DNA of 64,000 bases from JAJDOD01 sp050299835 (lineage in GTDB: Bacteria > Pseudomonadota > Alphaproteobacteria > Rhodobacterales > Rhodobacteraceae), in NCBI GenBank assembly GCA_050299835.1, contig JBNKWP010000008.1, positions 89,544-153,543 on the forward strand, read 5' to 3'. The position numbers and the translations under genes were made by a program. Of the stretch, positions 35,975-44,332 are shown piece by piece. Below the pieces are notes generated by a model, which worked only from the letters and a program-made list of their open reading frames with translations, ran no database searches and was not told the DNA's origin. Position 1 is the stretch's first letter. Every line of letters begins with the position of its first letter.

Positions 35975-36003
35975 TTGACCGGAACCCTCCGAAAGCCGAT
36001 ATC
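35975..36003 (+). promoter_or_regulatory. Candidate promoter of the DUF2852 gene
   Basis: -35 TTGACC (35975-35980), 17-base spacer, weak -10 GATATC (35998-36003). The promoter sits between the two 19-bp operators. Confidence 0.4.
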
Positions 36004-36007
36004 GGTG

Positions 36008-36026
36008 ATGTGAAAGGCATTCACAT
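36008..36026 (+). promoter_or_regulatory. 19-bp operator, copy 2 (perfect 7-bp arms)
   Basis: ATGTGAAAGGCATTCACAT: arms ATGTGAA and TTCACAT are perfect inverted repeats with a 5-base centre. The TGTGA/TCACA half-sites are CRP-like, but the spacer is 7 rather than the CRP 6. It lies just after the -10-like hexamer, a typical repressor position; copies are 58 bases apart centre to centre. Confidence 0.6.
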
Positions 36027-36050
36027 TAACCCAACCGACAGGAGCACAAA

Positions 36051-36464
36051 ATGAACACCGCGACGATCACAGCCCCCCCCGACCACCGGGACAACTGGCT
36101 TCGCCGGAGCGAACGGTGGCTCGACGAGCGCGGCAAGCCCGCGTGGATCGTCGCCATGATCCTCGGCTTCGTCTTTTTCTGGCCAATCGGCCTCGCCCTC
36201 CTCGCCTATATGATCTGGAGCAAACGCATGTTCGCAGGAAATTGCCGCAATCGCGCGCGCCACGCGCATCACGCATTCAAATCGAGCGGCAACACCGCGT
36301 TCGACGCCTACAAGGCCGACACGCTGCGCCGTCTCGAAGATGAACAGGACGCCTTCGAGGCCTTCCTGCAACGCCTTCGCGATGCAAAGGACAAGGCCGA
36401 GTTCGACCAGTTCATGGACGACCGCACAAAGTCGGGCAAGTCCGACATGGAAGAACCTGCCTGA
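36051..36464 (+). CDS. DUF2852 protein
   Basis: 137 residues. After a ~30-residue leader one membrane segment ('AWIVAMILGFVFFWPIGLALLAYMIW') is followed by a soluble helical tail with 'AFEAFLQRLRDAKDKAEFD', the DUF2852 pattern. Function unknown; probably a membrane-anchored coiled-coil. Ribosome site AGGAG is well placed. A downstream gene encodes a paralogue of its tail, and two matching operators flank its candidate promoter. Confidence 0.88.
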   Translation: MNTATITAPPDHRDNWLRRSERWLDERGKPAWIVAMILGFVFFWPIGLALLAYMIWSKRMFAGNCRNRARHAHHAFKSSGNTAFDAYKADTLRRLEDEQDAFEAFLQRLRDAKDKAEFDQFMDDRTKSGKSDMEEPA

Positions 36465-36477
36465 CGGCACTCCAAAT

Positions 36478-36507
36478 CCGGACCCCGAACCACCGGGCGG
36501 GGTCCGG
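36478..36507 (+). other. Intercistronic stem-loop 1
   Basis: Perfect 10-bp stem, CCGGACCCCG (36478-36487) and CGGGGTCCGG (36498-36507), with a 10-base loop. No U-tract follows, so a processing or mRNA-stability element is more likely than a full terminator. Confidence 0.55.
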
Positions 36508-36531
36508 CACAACCAATAGGGACTATTCAGA

Positions 36532-36975
36532 ATGACTTCCGATTCATCCGGTGACCGCAGGTCGCAATTGCCCAAGCCCGCATTCGCCGTACAAGTTCTA
36601 GCGATTATCGGCTTTACCGGCTTCGCCATCCCGGTCTCGCTATCGGCCATGGATCAGTACGGCATCCTTGGCCTGCTGTTGGCCGTGTTTTTTGGCTTTC
36701 AATGGACCCGATTGGCCGGAATTGGTACATCCGACCCGCTTTCCCTTGCGGTGGACCTGCTGAAACCGCAGGTTTCAGACTCCGCGAGCAGTTCCGGAAA
36801 TGCCAGTTTCGATGCCCATCGTGACGAACTGCTCGGGCGGCTTGCCCTTGAACAGGCGAATTTCGAGGGCTTTCTGTCCCGCCTTCGGGACGCAAAGGAT
36901 CGCAGCGAATTCGACAGGTACTTGGTCGAACGCGAACGGGTGATCAGCGACAACCGCGCGGCGCTCGGGACGTAA
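36532..36975 (+). CDS. DUF2852-like paralogue
   Basis: 147 residues. A hydrophobic N-terminal region forms about two membrane segments ('VLAIIGFTGFAIPVSLSAM', 'YGILGLLLAVFFGFQW'). Residues 87-134 match residues 78-125 of the preceding protein at 27 of 48 positions, including 'FLSRLRDAKDRSEFD'. This points to tandem duplication with divergence of the membrane part. Function unknown. Confidence 0.7.
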   Translation: MTSDSSGDRRSQLPKPAFAVQVLAIIGFTGFAIPVSLSAMDQYGILGLLLAVFFGFQWTRLAGIGTSDPLSLAVDLLKPQVSDSASSSGNASFDAHRDELLGRLALEQANFEGFLSRLRDAKDRSEFDRYLVERERVISDNRAALGT

Positions 36976-36989
36976 CGGCGGCCCATGCC

Positions 36990-37016
36990 CGGTCGGCCGC
37001 CCCGGCAGGCCGACCG
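36990..37016 (+). other. Intercistronic stem-loop 2
   Basis: Perfect 9-bp stem, CGGTCGGCC (36990-36998) and GGCCGACCG (37008-37016), 9-base loop, no U-tract. It lies between the DUF2852 paralogue and the RDD gene. Confidence 0.5.
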
Positions 37017-37056
37017 AGTGACACCCCGCCTGATCCAGCACCTGCGATATCACCCC

Positions 37057-37551
37057 ATGACATTCACCACCGACAGTGAAACACCGATGGAAATGACCGA
37101 ACGCTACACGCCCCGCCCGTCCGGCCTTCCCGATCCGGACTACTACGCCGAGTTCTACGCGGATGTTCCTTCCAAGCGCCTTTTTGCCTGGATCGTGGAT
37201 GTCTTGCTGATCTCGATCTTCACGACCGGTCTCACCCTGCTCGGCTTTCTCCTTCCGCTGTTCTTTCTACCGCTGCTCTACGCTGTCGTGAGTTTTTTCT
37301 ACCGCTGGGGGACCATCGCGTCCCGTTCCGCCACGCCGGGTATGCGCCTGATGGCCATCGAGTTCCGTGATCGCGACGGGCAACGCTTCGACGGTGGAAC
37401 AGCCTTCCTCCATACTGCCGGTTATGCCTTCTCGGTCGTCACCATGCCGTTGCAGCTGATCTCCATCGTGATGATGCTGATGACCGCCCGCAGGCAAGGT
37501 CTGACCGATACGATCCTTGGCACTGCGGCGCTTAATCGGCGCGTCACCTGA
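37057..37551 (+). CDS. RDD-family membrane protein
   Basis: 164 residues from ATG at 37057 (ATGs at 37087 and 37093 are alternatives). The RDD hallmark is 'RLFAWIVDVLLISIF', with a conserved Arg and Asp in the first helix, followed by further helices and 'SRSATPGMRLMAIEFRD', the second conserved block. RDD proteins are small membrane proteins, some proposed to be ion transporters. The bpt gene follows. Confidence 0.82.
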   Translation: MTFTTDSETPMEMTERYTPRPSGLPDPDYYAEFYADVPSKRLFAWIVDVLLISIFTTGLTLLGFLLPLFFLPLLYAVVSFFYRWGTIASRSATPGMRLMAIEFRDRDGQRFDGGTAFLHTAGYAFSVVTMPLQLISIVMMLMTARRQGLTDTILGTAALNRRVT

Positions 37552-37570
37552 CCTCACCCGTTTGGGGGGA

Positions 37571-37608
37571 TTGGCGCGTGGCGCGGAGCTTGTTAAACTT
37601 CGCGCCAA
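37571..37608 (+). other. Stem-loop with two alternative 5' arms before bpt
   Basis: The 3' arm CGCGCCAA (37601-37608) can pair with TTGGCGCG (37571-37578) or with the adjacent TGGCGCG (37579-37585), giving two mutually exclusive hairpins. It lies in the RDD-bpt gap, 28 bases before the bpt start. Confidence 0.4.
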
Positions 37609-37635
37609 ACCTGCGTCTTCGCCCAAGGCTATGCT

Positions 37636-38466
37636 ATGCGCCACACTCTTCCAATCGCGCCGCAGTTCTATGTGACAGCGCCGCAGCCCTGCCCGTACCT
37701 TGATGGTCGGATGGAGCGGAAACTGTTCACGGCATTGCAGGGCGACCATTCCGAACAACTGAACAATGCGCTTTCCAAGCAGGGCTTTCGCCGTTCTCAA
37801 AACGTCCTTTACCGGCCGTCCTGCGCGGAATGCTCGGCCTGCCTGTCAGCCCGCATCCGCGTGGCCGATTTCATACCGTCGCGAAGCCAGAAACGCGCCC
37901 TGCGGCAAAACCCCGACCTGAGGCGGGACGCGACCTCGCCCTGGGCGACTGAAGAACAGTATTCCCTGTTCCGCGCCTATCTGGACAGCCGCCACGCCGA
38001 TGGCGGAATGGCGGATATGGATATTTTCGAGTTCGCGGCGATGATCGAGGAAACTCCGGTTCGCAGTCGCGTTGTCGAATACGCCGATCAGACCGATGGT
38101 GAACGCCGGTTGCGTGCAGTCTGTCTGACCGATGTCCTCGATGACGGTTTGTCGATGGTCTACAGTTTCTACGACCCGGAACTGACCAAGGCCAGTCTTG
38201 GCACCTATGTCATCCTCGACCATGTCGACATAGCGCGGGAGGCAGGCCTGCCTTACGTCTATCTTGGCTATTGGGTCGCTGGGTCTTCCAAGATGGGCTA
38301 CAAGGCCAATTTTTCGGCTCTGGAAGTTTATCGCGGCGGCGAATGGCAGGATATCGGCGATCCGGACGATTATTCCGCCGATACTCATCCACTTTCGAAC
38401 GACCCCATCGCCGAACAGGTGGCGCGGATCAGCCTGCCGGACACCCGGCCGACCGGGACGAAATAG
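37636..38466 (+). CDS. bpt: Aspartate/glutamate leucyltransferase
   Basis: 276 residues. It transfers leucine from Leu-tRNA to N-terminal Asp or Glu, marking proteins for ClpAP by the N-end rule. N-terminal family cysteines lie in 'CPYLDGR' and 'LYRPSCAECSACLSAR', and the C-terminal half has the GNAT-like 'YVYLGYWVAGSSKMGYKA' block, where tRNA-dependent transferases act. It ends 5 bases before the convergent cobA stop. Confidence 0.92.
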   Translation: MRHTLPIAPQFYVTAPQPCPYLDGRMERKLFTALQGDHSEQLNNALSKQGFRRSQNVLYRPSCAECSACLSARIRVADFIPSRSQKRALRQNPDLRRDATSPWATEEQYSLFRAYLDSRHADGGMADMDIFEFAAMIEETPVRSRVVEYADQTDGERRLRAVCLTDVLDDGLSMVYSFYDPELTKASLGTYVILDHVDIAREAGLPYVYLGYWVAGSSKMGYKANFSALEVYRGGEWQDIGDPDDYSADTHPLSNDPIAEQVARISLPDTRPTGTK

Positions 38467-38471
38467 TCACG

Positions 38472-39194
38472 TCAATTGGGGGCAAGCGCCCCGTAGAAGA
38501 TCAAAGCGGGCGCGCTCGATGGCGGCTCCGCGTCAAGTCGTTCCGCCAGTTCGACAATTGTGGATCGATGAAACTTCTCGGCATCGGTGGAGACCCCTTC
38601 CGCCATCAGGGCCGGAGTGTCAGGGGACAATCCGTTCTCGATAAGAATCCGCACCAGTAAGGAAAACGTCCGACGCCCCATGAAAACCACCGTTGTCGCC
38701 TCTGCATCGGCTAATGCGGGGATGTTGAGGGATTCCGGCAGTTTCCCCGTCGCATCATGGCCTGTGATGAATTGAAGGCGGCGTGCCGTGATGCGACGGG
38801 TCAAAGGCATCTTGGCTGCTGCGGCGGCTGCACAGGCCGAAGGAATGCCGGGCACGATCTCGAACGGAATTTCCGCTTCGTGGAGCGCCACGAGTTCCTC
38901 TTCAAGCCGCCCGAAGATCCCGCCGTCGCCGGATTTCAACCGGACAATCCTGCCACCGCCCTTCGCATACTCAACCAGCAACCGGCTCACATGATCCTGC
39001 CGGGGCGACGCCCGGCCTGCACGTTTCCCGACGCTCACCAGATCGGCACCCTTGCGCACGTGATCCAGGATCGCACCTGACGAGAGATCGTCGTAAAGCA
39101 CCGCATCGGCGCGCCCGAGCCGATCGACGGCTTTCAGTGTCAGAAGCTCCGGATCGCCCGGACCGCTGCCGACGAAGCTGACGAATCCCGTCAT
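38472..39194 (-). CDS. cobA: Uroporphyrinogen-III C-methyltransferase
   Basis: 240 residues. It makes precorrin-2 with two SAM methylations, the branch point into cobalamin. The N-terminal 'FVGSGPGDPELLTLKA' is the family opening. The normally strict 'LKGGDPF-x-FGRG' block here reads 'LKSGDGGIFGR', an unusual variation. It overlaps cobB by 4 bases (ATGA) and ends the minus-strand cob run. Confidence 0.9.
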   Translation of the reverse strand: MTGFVSFVGSGPGDPELLTLKAVDRLGRADAVLYDDLSSGAILDHVRKGADLVSVGKRAGRASPRQDHVSRLLVEYAKGGGRIVRLKSGDGGIFGRLEEELVALHEAEIPFEIVPGIPSACAAAAAAKMPLTRRITARRLQFITGHDATGKLPESLNIPALADAEATTVVFMGRRTFSLLVRILIENGLSPDTPALMAEGVSTDAEKFHRSTIVELAERLDAEPPSSAPALIFYGALAPN

Positions 39195-40501
39195 GCCAGG
39201 TCCTCCGCGATCATGTGAAAGAAGGTGCCGGTCACATGGCCCCGCCGCGACCCTGTTTCGGGAACAGCGTTGCCGTCAGCATCCGTAACATTTGCCAGCG
39301 GTTGGTCCGGCTCGTCGAGGATTGTCGAGTAATGGAACTCATGACCGCGAAGCAAACTGCCGACAGTAAATCCTGGCATGGGCTCTCTAAGTACCGCCTT
39401 CCGGTAGCCAAGGTGGAATTTGCGCTTCTCATAGGACGTCACGAGGCCGAGCAGACCCGCCATCTGGTGCCGCACGCCGTCTTTGTCTACCAGCGCTTCG
39501 CCAAGCGCCATATATCCCCCGCATTCACCGTGAACCGGTTTCGTTTCGGCATGGGATCGCAAGCCCGCGAGACAGGTTCCGGCAGCGGCGAGCCGGCCTG
39601 CGTGCAATTCGGGATAACCGCCAGGCAGCCAAACCAGATCGGCGTCCGGCGCCGGCGCTTCATCGGCCAGCGGAGAGAACGGCAAAACCTCCGCGCCTGC
39701 CCGGCGCCAGCCTTCCAGCAGATGCGGATAGGTGAAGCTGAACGCGGCATCCTGCGCAAGCGCGATGCGTTGCGCGGGCGGTTTGGGGAGTGGCTGACTG
39801 CTTTCGATGGACGTCGATGATGCCAGACCGCGAATAGCCGGCAAATCGACGTGCTCCCTAAGGAACCCGGCATAGCCCGCGATTGCCGCGTCCAGATCGG
39901 GATGTTCTACGGCCTGTATCAACCCCAGATGGCGTTCAGGCAAAGTCAGGTCGCCGCGACGTGGAAGCGCGCCCAGAACGTCTATTCCGGCCTTCTCCAT
40001 GCCCAATCGTGTCAACCGCTCGTGCCGTGGCGATGCCACCCTGTTCAGGATGACGCCAGCAAACGGGAGACCATCACCGTAGTCGCGAAAGCCCTTCGCA
40101 GTCGCCGCTGCGGATTGCGCCTGCCCGCTCACGTCGATGACCAGCACCACCGGCCACCCCATGCGCCGCGCCGTCTCCGCGCTTGACCCGAATCCAAGTG
40201 CGCCCTTGCCCGCAACCCCGTCATAAAGGCCCATAGATCCCTCGCCGATGACAAGGTCGGCCCCCCTGGATTCCTGCGCGATGGTGGCGAACAGGTCGTG
40301 GTGCATGGCCCATGTGTCAAGATTGAAGCTTCTCCGGCCCGATGCCGCCTCATGAAAGGCCGGGTCGATATAGTCTGGCCCGCTCTTGAACGGCTGCACA
40401 GCAAGCCCGTCCTCGGCGAAGGCCCTCAGAAGCCCGAGCGTGACAGTTGTCTTTCCTGTGCCCGAAGACGGGGCTGACACCATGAGGCCGGGAGGAAGCA
40501 C
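39191..40501 (-). CDS. cobB: Cobyrinate/hydrogenobyrinate a,c-diamide synthase
   Basis: 436 residues from GTG at 40501, with GGAGG upstream. It amidates side chains a and c using glutamine and ATP. The P-loop 'SAPSSGTGKTTVTLGLL' is at the N-terminus; the C-terminal glutaminase domain has Cys in 'HGECGGYMALG' and His in 'GTFFHM'. It starts 2 bases after the cobM stop. Confidence 0.94.
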   Translation of the reverse strand: MLPPGLMVSAPSSGTGKTTVTLGLLRAFAEDGLAVQPFKSGPDYIDPAFHEAASGRRSFNLDTWAMHHDLFATIAQESRGADLVIGEGSMGLYDGVAGKGALGFGSSAETARRMGWPVVLVIDVSGQAQSAAATAKGFRDYGDGLPFAGVILNRVASPRHERLTRLGMEKAGIDVLGALPRRGDLTLPERHLGLIQAVEHPDLDAAIAGYAGFLREHVDLPAIRGLASSTSIESSQPLPKPPAQRIALAQDAAFSFTYPHLLEGWRRAGAEVLPFSPLADEAPAPDADLVWLPGGYPELHAGRLAAAGTCLAGLRSHAETKPVHGECGGYMALGEALVDKDGVRHQMAGLLGLVTSYEKRKFHLGYRKAVLREPMPGFTVGSLLRGHEFHYSTILDEPDQPLANVTDADGNAVPETGSRRGHVTGTFFHMIAEDLA

Positions 40502-40503
40502 TG

Positions 40504-41292
40504 TTATTCCTCCTTCAGCGAGGAGAACGGGCTTTCCGCGCTTTGCGGACGATAGCGACGATCATAATCTGTGGAATAAAGCGCCGATCTGGTCTCGGTC
40601 TCGCCAAGGAGAGCCGGGCCAACGAGGATCAGGGCGGTTCGGTTGATCCCGTCTTCCATCCTTGCCGCGATATCTTTCAGCGTCCCGCGAATGACGCGTT
40701 CATCCGGCCAGCTTGCACGGAATACGACCGCGACCGGGCAGGCTTCGCCATAGTACGGGAGCAACTCTGCGACGACCGCGTCTAATCTGTGAATGGACAA
40801 GTGAATGGCGAGCGTCGCCCCGGTGGCGGCGAAGTTCTCCAGTCGCTCGCCCTCCGGCATGGCCGAGGCGCGGCCAGACGTGCGCGTCAGGACAACCGAC
40901 TGGGCGACGCCCGGCAAGGTGAGTTCCGACTCCAGCGTCGCCGCGGCGGCGGCGAATGCGGGGACGCCGGGCGTTACAGACACGGGAATCTCCAAGGCCC
41001 GGAGCCGTGCCATCTGTTCGCCCATTGCCGACCAGACAGACAGATCGCCCGAATGGAGACGGGCCACATCAAGCCCGTCAGCATGCGCCGCCTCGCATTC
41101 GGCGATGATCTGGTCGAGATCCATCGGCGCGGTATTGATCACGCGGGCATTGTCCGGGCAATGAGCCAGGATGGCCTCCGGCACGAGCGAGCCTGCATAG
41201 AGGCAAACCGGGCACCGCGCGATCAGGTCACGCGCCCGCAGCGTAATCAGGTCAGGGGCTCCCGGCCCCGCGCCGATGAAGTGAACGGTCAT
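40504..41292 (-). CDS. cobM: Precorrin-4 C11-methyltransferase
   Basis: 262 residues. It methylates C-11 of precorrin-4. The opening 'VHFIGAGPGAPDLITLRA' and 'VARLHSGDLSVWSAMGEQ' are CobM/CbiF signatures. It overlaps cobE by 4 bases (ATGA). Confidence 0.95.
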   Translation of the reverse strand: MTVHFIGAGPGAPDLITLRARDLIARCPVCLYAGSLVPEAILAHCPDNARVINTAPMDLDQIIAECEAAHADGLDVARLHSGDLSVWSAMGEQMARLRALEIPVSVTPGVPAFAAAAATLESELTLPGVAQSVVLTRTSGRASAMPEGERLENFAATGATLAIHLSIHRLDAVVAELLPYYGEACPVAVVFRASWPDERVIRGTLKDIAARMEDGINRTALILVGPALLGETETRSALYSTDYDRRYRPQSAESPFSSLKEE

Positions 41293-41654
41293 CTTTCGCT
41301 CTCCGCAATCGCACAGGTTGCCATTCTGTCATGAGAAATCCGGCGGGGCGCGATCAGCCGCGCTTTCGGACCGGCAGCGATCAGCGCGACCGCTTCCGAC
41401 AGGCTTCCGGTTCCATACATTTCCCTGCTCTTCTCCGATTGCGTTTCCACCACGGCCCAGGCCAAGGCGTCCTTTGCGACGGTCTCTACCGGCAGGTCGA
41501 GGTGATCCGCAAGGGCGTGGAAGACCGCGTCCGAAGCCTTGTCGCGTACCGTCGCGATGGCACCGACCCCGGCAGGGCCACCCGCGGCATCAAGGGCAGA
41601 CAACAAGCTCTCAACGTCCGCACCACTGCGAAAACCGAAACCTGCGACCCTCAC
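41289..41654 (-). CDS. cobE: Cobalamin biosynthesis protein CobE (CbiG C-terminal-like)
   Basis: 121 residues from GTG at 41654, whose TGA overlap with the cobL stop and family-typical N-terminus 'RVAGFGFRSGADVESLL' support it over the GTG five codons upstream. CobE is a small protein related to the C-terminal domain of CbiG. Its exact step is not settled. It lies in the usual place between cobL and cobM. Confidence 0.85.
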   Translation of the reverse strand: MRVAGFGFRSGADVESLLSALDAAGGPAGVGAIATVRDKASDAVFHALADHLDLPVETVAKDALAWAVVETQSEKSREMYGTGSLSEAVALIAAGPKARLIAPRRISHDRMATCAIAESER

Positions 41655-42850
41655 AACGTCACCGACCACTGCACGACCGGATAGGCTGACTTCCAGCCGC
41701 GATACCCTCCGATCGGTTGTGCTTCGGCTATCGAGAGTTTTAACAGCGATCCCCCGAGCCGTCCCGCTGCCTCGACCAACAGCGCCTCGGTTTCCAGCGT
41801 CACCGAATTGACCACCAGACGGGTTCCTGCCGGAAGATTGCCTTCTAGCCAGCCCAGAAGTTCTGCGCTGAACCCACCGCCGACGAACACGGCCTGCGGC
41901 TGCGGCAGCTCGGCCAGTACCGCAGGCGCACTGCCTTCCACGATATTCAACCGGTCAAGACCCATCTTCCGAGCGTTGCGCCGAATGTTCTCCGCACGAT
42001 CCGCCCGGCTCTCGACCGCAACGGCCTGGGTCGAAGGGTCGCTCAAGAGCCATTCCAGTGAAATCGAGCCCGATCCGGCCCCGATGTCCCAGAGCGTTTC
42101 CCCCGGAATCGGTGCAAGGGTCGACAAAGTTGCTGCCCGGATCGGGCGCTTGGTCATCTGACCGTCGCTGTCGAACATCTCGTCTTGCTGGCCGCTGGCC
42201 TTATGAAACGCGCGCCCGTCGCCTGCAAATTCCAACGCAACCGCCACCGGATGCGCAACATCGGAAAGCGAATAATCGGAGGCCCGTGCCTGTCTGATGC
42301 GCTCTCTGCGGCCGCCAATGCTCTCCATCACATGCAGGATCGTCTCCCCGAACCCGATCGCAGACAACCACCCTGCCAAGGGCCCAAGCGCCTCGCCGTC
42401 TCTTAACGTGGCTATCACACGAACTCCCGGCGCAATATCAGGTCGCAAACGTTCGACCGGCGCGGCATGCAATCCCCGGCAATGCACCTGTTCCAGTGGC
42501 CAGCCCAACCGAGCCGCCGCCAGCGCGAATGTCGACGCCCCGGGATGGGCGATCCACTCTTCTTCCGCAAGCTCTCGGGCAAGGACCGACCCGACCCCGA
42601 ACCAGAATGGATCTCCGGAAGCCAGCACGACGACCTTTTGCCCCCGAAGTTCCAATAGCATCGGCAGACCTTCGGAAAACGGCACCGGCCAAACGATTTG
42701 CCGTGCTTTCGTTTCCCCCAGCAGATCAATGTGCCGGGCCGGCCCCATCACGATTTCCGCGTCTTCAATCGCCCTACGGCTTGCAGAGGACAGCCCGTCC
42801 GGTCCATCTTCTCCAAAACCGACTATCGTGAGCCATTTACCCGTGTCCAA
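41651..42850 (-). CDS. cobL: Precorrin-6Y C5,15-methyltransferase (decarboxylating)
   Basis: 399 residues from a TTG at 42850. The N-terminal CbiE-like methyltransferase half opens 'WLTIVGFGEDG' and the C-terminal CbiT-like half has 'GETLWDIGAGSGSISLEWLL'. It methylates C-5 and C-15 and removes a carboxyl group. Start choice rests on a GGGTGGGA upstream and on family length; its first codons overlap the divergent cobK start. Confidence 0.9.
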   Translation of the reverse strand: MDTGKWLTIVGFGEDGPDGLSSASRRAIEDAEIVMGPARHIDLLGETKARQIVWPVPFSEGLPMLLELRGQKVVVLASGDPFWFGVGSVLARELAEEEWIAHPGASTFALAAARLGWPLEQVHCRGLHAAPVERLRPDIAPGVRVIATLRDGEALGPLAGWLSAIGFGETILHVMESIGGRRERIRQARASDYSLSDVAHPVAVALEFAGDGRAFHKASGQQDEMFDSDGQMTKRPIRAATLSTLAPIPGETLWDIGAGSGSISLEWLLSDPSTQAVAVESRADRAENIRRNARKMGLDRLNIVEGSAPAVLAELPQPQAVFVGGGFSAELLGWLEGNLPAGTRLVVNSVTLETEALLVEAAGRLGGSLLKLSIAEAQPIGGYRGWKSAYPVVQWSVTL

Positions 42851-43604
42851 AGGTCCCACCCTTCTTATCCTCGGAGGAACAAGCGAAGCCCGCGCGCTCG
42901 CCAATGCGGTGTCCGAAGCCGGTATCGACGCACTCTACTCCTATGCTGGACGAACTGCGTCCCCTGTCACATTGCCCATTCCGACGCGGGTCGGCGGGTT
43001 TGGAGGCGCCGAGGGCTTGGCAGGCTACATCCGCCAGGTCGGTTTCACCCATGTCGTGGACGCGACCCATCCGTTCGCCGCAAAGATGTCCCATAACGCC
43101 GCCGCAGCCTGCGAAGCGACCGGAACGCCCCTGATCGCGCTCGTTCGCCCGCCCTGGCAGCCCGAGCTTGAGGATATATGGATTCATGCCCCCGATATGG
43201 AAAGCGCCGTCGCCTCGCTGGCGACCGATCCGCAGCGTGTTTTCCTGGCCATCGGCAAAAAGGAAGTCGTGCGGTTCAAGGCACAACCACAGCATCACTA
43301 CCTGTTGCGGGTCGTCGATCCGCCGAAGTCGCCGCCGCCGCTTCCCGATCACGGGATTGTCGTGGCGCGCGGCCCGTTCGATATCGAAAACGACCGACGC
43401 TTGCTGGAGCAGCACGAAATCGGGTTGGTGATCTCCAAGAATGCCGGCGGCCCGGGTGCCTATGCCAAGATTGCCGCCGCCAGACAACTTGGCCTCCCGG
43501 TCGTCATGATCGATCGCCCCGACCTGCCGGAGCGCCGGGAAGTCGACAGCGTGGCCGACGTTCTCGACTGGATCGCTCATTCGGGCACCGATCTGGGCGT
43601 GTAG
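42843..43604 (+). CDS. cobK: Precorrin-6A reductase
   Basis: 253 residues from GTG at 42843 (another GTG at 42828 is possible). The opening 'LLILGGTSEARALANA' is the CobK/CbiJ NAD(P)H-binding start, and 'VDATHPFAAKMSHNAAAAC' is the family block. It reduces precorrin-6A to precorrin-6B. It is inverted relative to the cob run, overlapping cobL divergently by 8 bases and cobJ convergently by 28. Confidence 0.92.
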   Translation: MSKGPTLLILGGTSEARALANAVSEAGIDALYSYAGRTASPVTLPIPTRVGGFGGAEGLAGYIRQVGFTHVVDATHPFAAKMSHNAAAACEATGTPLIALVRPPWQPELEDIWIHAPDMESAVASLATDPQRVFLAIGKKEVVRFKAQPQHHYLLRVVDPPKSPPPLPDHGIVVARGPFDIENDRRLLEQHEIGLVISKNAGGPGAYAKIAAARQLGLPVVMIDRPDLPERREVDSVADVLDWIAHSGTDLGV

Positions 43605-44332
43605 ACAATGGGGGCTTGTCCCGGTCGAATGATCTGTCGGGTCCGACTTGATCCAAGCAAGACGACCGTGCGCATATCCGCCATGTCTGGGGTGGCGTCT
43701 GCCAGGGCGACAGTATGCAACTCCTCCTCTGGCGTGGACACTGCGCGCGCGAAAGTGATCAGGCGCTCAGGCTCGCAAGCGGCTTGCATGATAGACAGCG
43801 CCTTGCCGAACCCTTCTGGTCGCGTCTTGGAGCGCGGATTGTAAAACGCGCAGGCGAAATCGGCTTCTATCGCCAGTTTCAGCCGTTTCTCGATCAACGC
43901 CCAGGGCTTGAGATTGTCAGACAAGTTAATCGCGCAAAAATCGTGCCCGAGAATTGCCCCCGCCCGCGCCGAAGCCGCAAGCATCGCGGTTATTCCCGGC
44001 AAGACCCGGATATCCACGTCCTGGTAATCGTTCAACCTGTCTTCCAGCGCCTCGAATACCGCCGACGCCATTGCGAACACGCCTGGATCGCCCGACGAGA
44101 CGACCACGACGCGCCGGCCCTGAGACGCCATTTCCAGAGCATGCTGCGCGCGGTCCAGTTCGACCCTGTTGTCGCTTGCGTGCTTGGTCAGGCCGTCGCG
44201 GTCGGGAACACGCGCGACATAGGGAATATACCCCACGACATCCGTCGCCTCGCGCAGCACATCTTCCACCTCGCTCGTCCAGAGGGTGCGACGGCCCGGC
44301 CCCAGACCGGCAATGGCAAGCCAGCCGATCAT
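43577..44332 (-). CDS. cobJ: Precorrin-3B C17-methyltransferase
   Basis: 251 residues. It performs C-17 methylation with ring contraction. Features are 'LAIAGLGPGRRTLWTSEVED', 'VVVVSSGDPGVFAMASAVFE' and the 'YNPRSKTRPEGF' block. It overlaps cobI by 4 bases (ATGA). Confidence 0.95.
   Translation of the reverse strand: MIGWLAIAGLGPGRRTLWTSEVEDVLREATDVVGYIPYVARVPDRDGLTKHASDNRVELDRAQHALEMASQGRRVVVVSSGDPGVFAMASAVFEALEDRLNDYQDVDIRVLPGITAMLAASARAGAILGHDFCAINLSDNLKPWALIEKRLKLAIEADFACAFYNPRSKTRPEGFGKALSIMQAACEPERLITFARAVSTPEEELHTVALADATPDMADMRTVVLLGSSRTRQIIRPGQAPIVYTPRSVPE

Noticed and set aside
36008..36026. CRP or PpsR/CrtJ site
   Set aside because: Half-sites look similar, but the spacing is 7 instead of 6 for CRP and 11 instead of 12 between TGT and ACA for PpsR.
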